A DNA stretch of 16,429 bases from NCBI GenBank assembly GCA_903927685.1, contig CAIYOB010000153.1:1-16429 (forward strand). The letters are read 5' to 3'. Position 1 is the first letter of the stretch; every line of letters begins with the position of its first letter. This stretch comes from an uncultured Planctomycetaceae bacterium. Its GTDB lineage: Bacteria > Planctomycetota > Planctomycetia > Pirellulales > Pirellulaceae. Positions 13,852 through 16,429 of the stretch are shown one piece after another. A program made the position numbers and the translations under genes. The notes under the pieces were generated by a model. It was given only the letters and a program-made list of their open reading frames with translations, was not told the origin of the DNA and did not search any database.

Positions 13852-14625
13852 ATGGTTGGCTCGCGTATCTTGACGATCGTTCGCGGCGGCGTGCAGCTGG
13901 CGGCGCTGTCCGCGTGGCGGATGCTGCGGTCGCGGCAGACCTGGATCAACGGCTTGCTGCTGGCGTTTGCCTTGGTGGCGGCGACCGCGTGGTCGTTGCG
14001 GCACGAACGCACGTCGGCACAGTTCGTCCAGGACATCTTCCTGCCGCTGTACGTCTCGTTCTTCCTGCCCATCTTCTCGTTGTGTTATGCGTCGGCGGGC
14101 GTTGCCGGCGAGCGGCAGGAGCAGACGTTGGTGTACTTGCTGGCCACGCCTCTGCCCCGTTCGGTGATCTACTTGGCCAAGTTCGCGGCGGCCCTGCTGC
14201 TGGTTTCCGCCTGGAACCTGGCCGGATTCGCGGCCTTGGGCCGGTTGGCCGGCCCGGCGGGTTGGGAGAGCTTTGAGCGACTCTGGCCGGCCGTCGCCTG
14301 GTCGAGCCTGGCCTACACGTGCCTGTTCCACCTGTTCAGCGTGCTGTGGCAGCGGGCGACGATTATCAGCCTGGGCTACGCCTTGTTCCTGGAGACGTTC
14401 CTGGGCAATATGCCGGGCATCATCAAACGCGTCGCGATCTCGTACTACACGCAGTGCCTGGTCTTCGACAGCGGCCAGAGCCTCGGCTTGGGGCCGGCCG
14501 GCGAGCGCGACCCGGCCCTGTTCCTGCCGATCTCCGGTGACACGGCCCAACTCGTGTTGGTCTGCAGTTCCGCAGTGCTGTTCGTGGCCGGCTGGTGGGC
14601 ATTCTGCCGCAACGAATACGCCTAG
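13852..14625 (+). CDS. ABC-2 type transporter permease subunit
   Basis: This 257-residue integral membrane protein has about six hydrophobic segments: near 34-50 (GLLLAFALVAATAW), 63-85, 110-130, 146-165, 172-187, and a final one ending WWAFCRNEYA. The cytoplasmic loop GERQEQTLVYLLATPLPRS between the second and third segments is the conserved element of ABC-2 permeases, where it contacts the ATPase. Such permeases export drugs, glycans or lipids, or serve in cell-surface functions; the cargo is not predictable. An AGGA lies 8 nt before the ATG at 13852, which follows the GH57 stop by 21 nt. No ATP-binding subunit is encoded in the window, so its partner must be elsewhere. A Pro/Gly-containing stretch (GNMPGIIKR) near 186-194 precedes a polar loop before the last segment. 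Confidence 0.86.
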   Translation: MVGSRILTIVRGGVQLAALSAWRMLRSRQTWINGLLLAFALVAATAWSLRHERTSAQFVQDIFLPLYVSFFLPIFSLCYASAGVAGERQEQTLVYLLATPLPRSVIYLAKFAAALLLVSAWNLAGFAALGRLAGPAGWESFERLWPAVAWSSLAYTCLFHLFSVLWQRATIISLGYALFLETFLGNMPGIIKRVAISYYTQCLVFDSGQSLGLGPAGERDPALFLPISGDTAQLVLVCSSAVLFVAGWWAFCRNEYA

Positions 14626-14640
14626 CTTGCCGGTGGTCCC

Positions 14641-16128
14641 GTGGGCAAAACAGAAGAGCGGACAGCGTTCGGGGACTTTCAGACGCCGGAGCCGCTGGCC
14701 GCCGCGGTGTGCGGCGTGCTGCAGCGGCGGGGACAGTCGCCGGCGTCGGTCGTCGAGCCGACCTGCGGACAGGGCAGCCTGTTGCTGGCCGCGCTGGACG
14801 GCTTTCCTGCGGTGACGAGTGCGTTGGGCCTGGACGTGAACCCGGCGCATCTCGCCGGTCTGCAGACGCGGCTGGACGAGCGAGCAGGCGGTCCGCCCGT
14901 CAAGCTGTTGCACGACAACTTCTTCACGACCGACTGGGACTCGCTGCTGGCCGGACTGCCCGAGCCGCTGCTGGTGATCGGGAACCCGCCGTGGGTGACC
15001 AACGCGGGCCTGGGCGCGTTGGGCAGCGACAACCTGCCACGGAAATCCAACTTTCAACACCATGTCGGGCTGGACGCCGTCACCGGCAAGAGCAATTTCG
15101 ACATCTCCGAGTGGATGCTGATCCGCCTGCTGGACGCCCTGAACGGCCGCTGCGGCACGCTGGCGATGCTGAGCAAGACGGCCGTGGCCCGGAAGCTGCT
15201 CCTGCACGCCTGGAACCGTGATGTTCAACTTGGCGGGGCCGTCCTGTACGAAATCGACGCGGTCCGTCACTTCGGGGCCAGCGTCGCCGCATGCCTGCTG
15301 GTCTGCGATCTTCAGCGTGGCGGCCAGGCCAAGTCGGCAGCCGTGTTTCCGGGACTCGACGCCCGGCAACCGGTCGCGACTTGGGGCTGGCGCGGCGGAC
15401 GCGTGGTGGCCGATGTCGAGGCGTTTGACGGGTGCAGCCATTTGGCGGCGGACGGCACCGGGGGCCCCTACGTTTGGCGATCGGGCGTCAAGCACGACTG
15501 TTCGCGCGTGATGGAGCTGCAGGCGGTCGAGGGTGGGTGGCGCAACAAGCTGGGGGACGTTGTCGGCCTGGAATCGACGTACCTGTACCCGCTGTTGAAA
15601 AGCTCCGACATTGCCGCGGGCCGCACCGACCGGCCGGCGAACTGGTTGCTCGTGACCCAGACCGCAGTCAACTCGCCCACGGAAGTGATCCGCGAGCGGG
15701 CCCCGCAGACCTGGGCCTATCTGTGTCAGCACGCCGATTTGCTTCAAGGACGCCGCAGTTCGATCTATCGGAACCGGCCGCGATTCTCGGTGTTCGGAGT
15801 CGGCGACTATACGTTCGCGCCGTACAAAGTCGCCATCTCGAGCCTGTACAAGAAGCTGGCGTTTCAGGTGGTCGGCGGCTATCAGGGCCGGCCCGTGGTC
15901 TTCGACGACACGGTGGTTTTCCTGGCCTGCCAGTCGCGGGAGGAAGCGGAACGGGTCGCCGGGCTGCTCAATTCGGAGTCGGCACGCGAGTTCTATTCGT
16001 CCTTGGTCTTCTGGGATTCGAAGCGCCCCCTGACCGTCGACGTGCTCAGGCGGCTTGACTTGCACAAGCTGGCCGTTCATGGTGGACGCGGGCGCGAGTT
16101 CGAGCAAGTTCGGGAGTCCCACGGATGA
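14641..16128 (+). CDS. Eco57I-type N6-adenine DNA methyltransferase (probable)
   Basis: This 495-residue protein starts at a GTG at 14641, 15 nt after the permease stop, and lacks a strong Shine-Dalgarno sequence. It has the ordered motifs of gamma-class N6-adenine DNA methyltransferases. FQTPEPLAAAV near the N-terminus is an X-type helix. VVEPTCGQGSLLLAAL (37-52) is motif I for S-adenosylmethionine. LDVNP with D65 is motif II, a HDNFF element follows at 91-95, and GNPPWV (114-119) is catalytic motif IV. The C-terminal half, including RRSSIYRNRPRFSVFGVGDY and PYKVAISSLYKKLAFQVV, resembles the target-recognition part of Eco57I-family enzymes. No nuclease motif (PD-ExK) is visible and no restriction gene is adjacent in the window. 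It may therefore be an orphan methyltransferase, or its partner may lie past the right edge. Confidence 0.82.
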   Translation: MGKTEERTAFGDFQTPEPLAAAVCGVLQRRGQSPASVVEPTCGQGSLLLAALDGFPAVTSALGLDVNPAHLAGLQTRLDERAGGPPVKLLHDNFFTTDWDSLLAGLPEPLLVIGNPPWVTNAGLGALGSDNLPRKSNFQHHVGLDAVTGKSNFDISEWMLIRLLDALNGRCGTLAMLSKTAVARKLLLHAWNRDVQLGGAVLYEIDAVRHFGASVAACLLVCDLQRGGQAKSAAVFPGLDARQPVATWGWRGGRVVADVEAFDGCSHLAADGTGGPYVWRSGVKHDCSRVMELQAVEGGWRNKLGDVVGLESTYLYPLLKSSDIAAGRTDRPANWLLVTQTAVNSPTEVIRERAPQTWAYLCQHADLLQGRRSSIYRNRPRFSVFGVGDYTFAPYKVAISSLYKKLAFQVVGGYQGRPVVFDDTVVFLACQSREEAERVAGLLNSESAREFYSSLVFWDSKRPLTVDVLRRLDLHKLAVHGGRGREFEQVRESHG

Positions 16129-16199
16129 CAAAGCCGTCCCGCGGATCCAACGGGGAACTTAATTCGTGAGCGTTGCCAGGCCGGGGCCTTTGCGTGACG

Positions 16200-16427
16200 T
16201 CAACCCTCGGGCCAAATCAGCGCGAACCACGTGGTTTCGGGGCTGCGGAATGGCAGTTCCCATCGCTGACTCGCGTCATTGAGAAACGCCTGTGCCGGGC
16301 CCCACAGTTCGGCGCAGCGCCGGCCGTCCGCGGGACGCAAAGGAGGTTCGTCCCGACGCAAGGTCCGCCGCCCCAGCAGTCCATTCAATCGATCGAGGAG
16401 TTGCCAATCCAGCAGGGCGCTGAACGC
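16200..16427 (-). CDS. C-terminal part of an unrecognised protein (truncated by window edge)
   Basis: A minus-strand frame enters from the right edge and ends at a TGA at 16200-16202, giving the last 75 residues of a protein. The visible sequence begins AFSALLDWQLLDRLNGLLGR and later contains WGPAQAFLNDASQRW and ETTWFALIWPEG. Codon third positions are GC-rich, like other genes here, and no competing frame looks better. I do not recognise a family. It is convergent with the methyltransferase, with about 70 nt between stop codons, so it could be a restriction or unrelated gene; nothing visible decides this. Confidence 0.5.
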   Translation of the reverse strand, partial: AFSALLDWQLLDRLNGLLGRRTLRRDEPPLRPADGRRCAELWGPAQAFLNDASQRWELPFRSPETTWFALIWPEG

Positions 16428-16429
16428 GC

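Noticed and set aside
11416..16131. A 1571-codon open frame on the minus strand spanning four plus-strand genes
   Set aside because: It uses the same codon phase as galT, GH57, the permease and the methyltransferase, which all happen to share one frame. Its stops would need sense TTA, CTA or TCA codons, which these GC-rich genes avoid; it ends exactly at a TCA codon in the AT-rich tail of galT. The plus-strand genes have clear family motifs, and the antisense product resembles nothing.
16125..16169. 14-codon frame overlapping the methyltransferase stop (ATGA)
   Set aside because: It is very short and has no independent support; an ATGA overlap arises easily by chance.
16178..16189. AGGCC-GG-GGCCT hairpin followed by a few T between the convergent genes
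   Set aside because: A 5-bp stem with a 2-nt loop and only TT after it is too weak to call a terminator.
1..16429. CRISPR array, toxin-antitoxin pair or intact transposase
   Set aside because: No regularly spaced repeats, no small two-gene toxin-antitoxin arrangement, and no intact transposase or recombinase were found.

Overview
The window reads as a high-GC bacterial chromosome segment, most likely from a planctomycete (Pirellulales-like). The basis is a DUF1570 metallopeptidase-like protein, a GH57/GalT pair, secreted carbohydrate-active enzymes, short palindromic intergenic repeats of a kind I associate with planctomycete genomes, and an integrase remnant with planctomycete-style sequence. 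This is inference from family knowledge; there is no rRNA or other phylogenetic marker to fix it.

Layout. (1) 1-1107, plus strand: 3' part of a secreted-type right-handed beta-helix (pectate-lyase-fold) protein. (2) 1208-2977, minus strand: a tight kptA-dinB pair (RNA 2'-phosphotransferase and translesion DNA polymerase IV), possibly led by a small unrecognised ORF ending 5 nt before kptA. (3) 3319-3407, minus strand: tRNA-Ser(GCU). (4) 3573-4059, plus strand: a heavily decayed 5' half of a tyrosine recombinase, with about four frameshifts, one nonsense codon and no catalytic domain. (5) 4085-6049, minus strand: a secreted protein made of two fused alpha/beta-hydrolase (esterase) domains. (6) 6182-8683, minus strand: a secreted GH51 alpha-L-arabinofuranosidase. 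(7) 9006-16128, plus strand: a five-gene run of DUF1570 peptidase-like protein, GalT-family nucleotidyltransferase, GH57 glycoside hydrolase, ABC-2 permease and Eco57I-type N6-adenine DNA methyltransferase. (8) 16200-16427, minus strand: C-terminal end of an unrecognised protein.

How it fits together. The beta-helix protein, tandem esterase and GH51 enzyme suggest extracellular attack on acylated, arabinose-bearing plant or algal polysaccharide. GalT and GH57 are cytosolic and point to glycogen or maltodextrin and sugar-phosphate metabolism. The tRNA/integrase/kptA-dinB stretch looks like an old integration neighbourhood. No intact novel multi-gene system is evident. The most informative oddities are the decayed integrase, the kptA-dinB coupling, the duplicated esterase, an AT-rich codon patch in the 3' end of galT, structured intergenic repeats, and a DNA methyltransferase without a visible nuclease partner.
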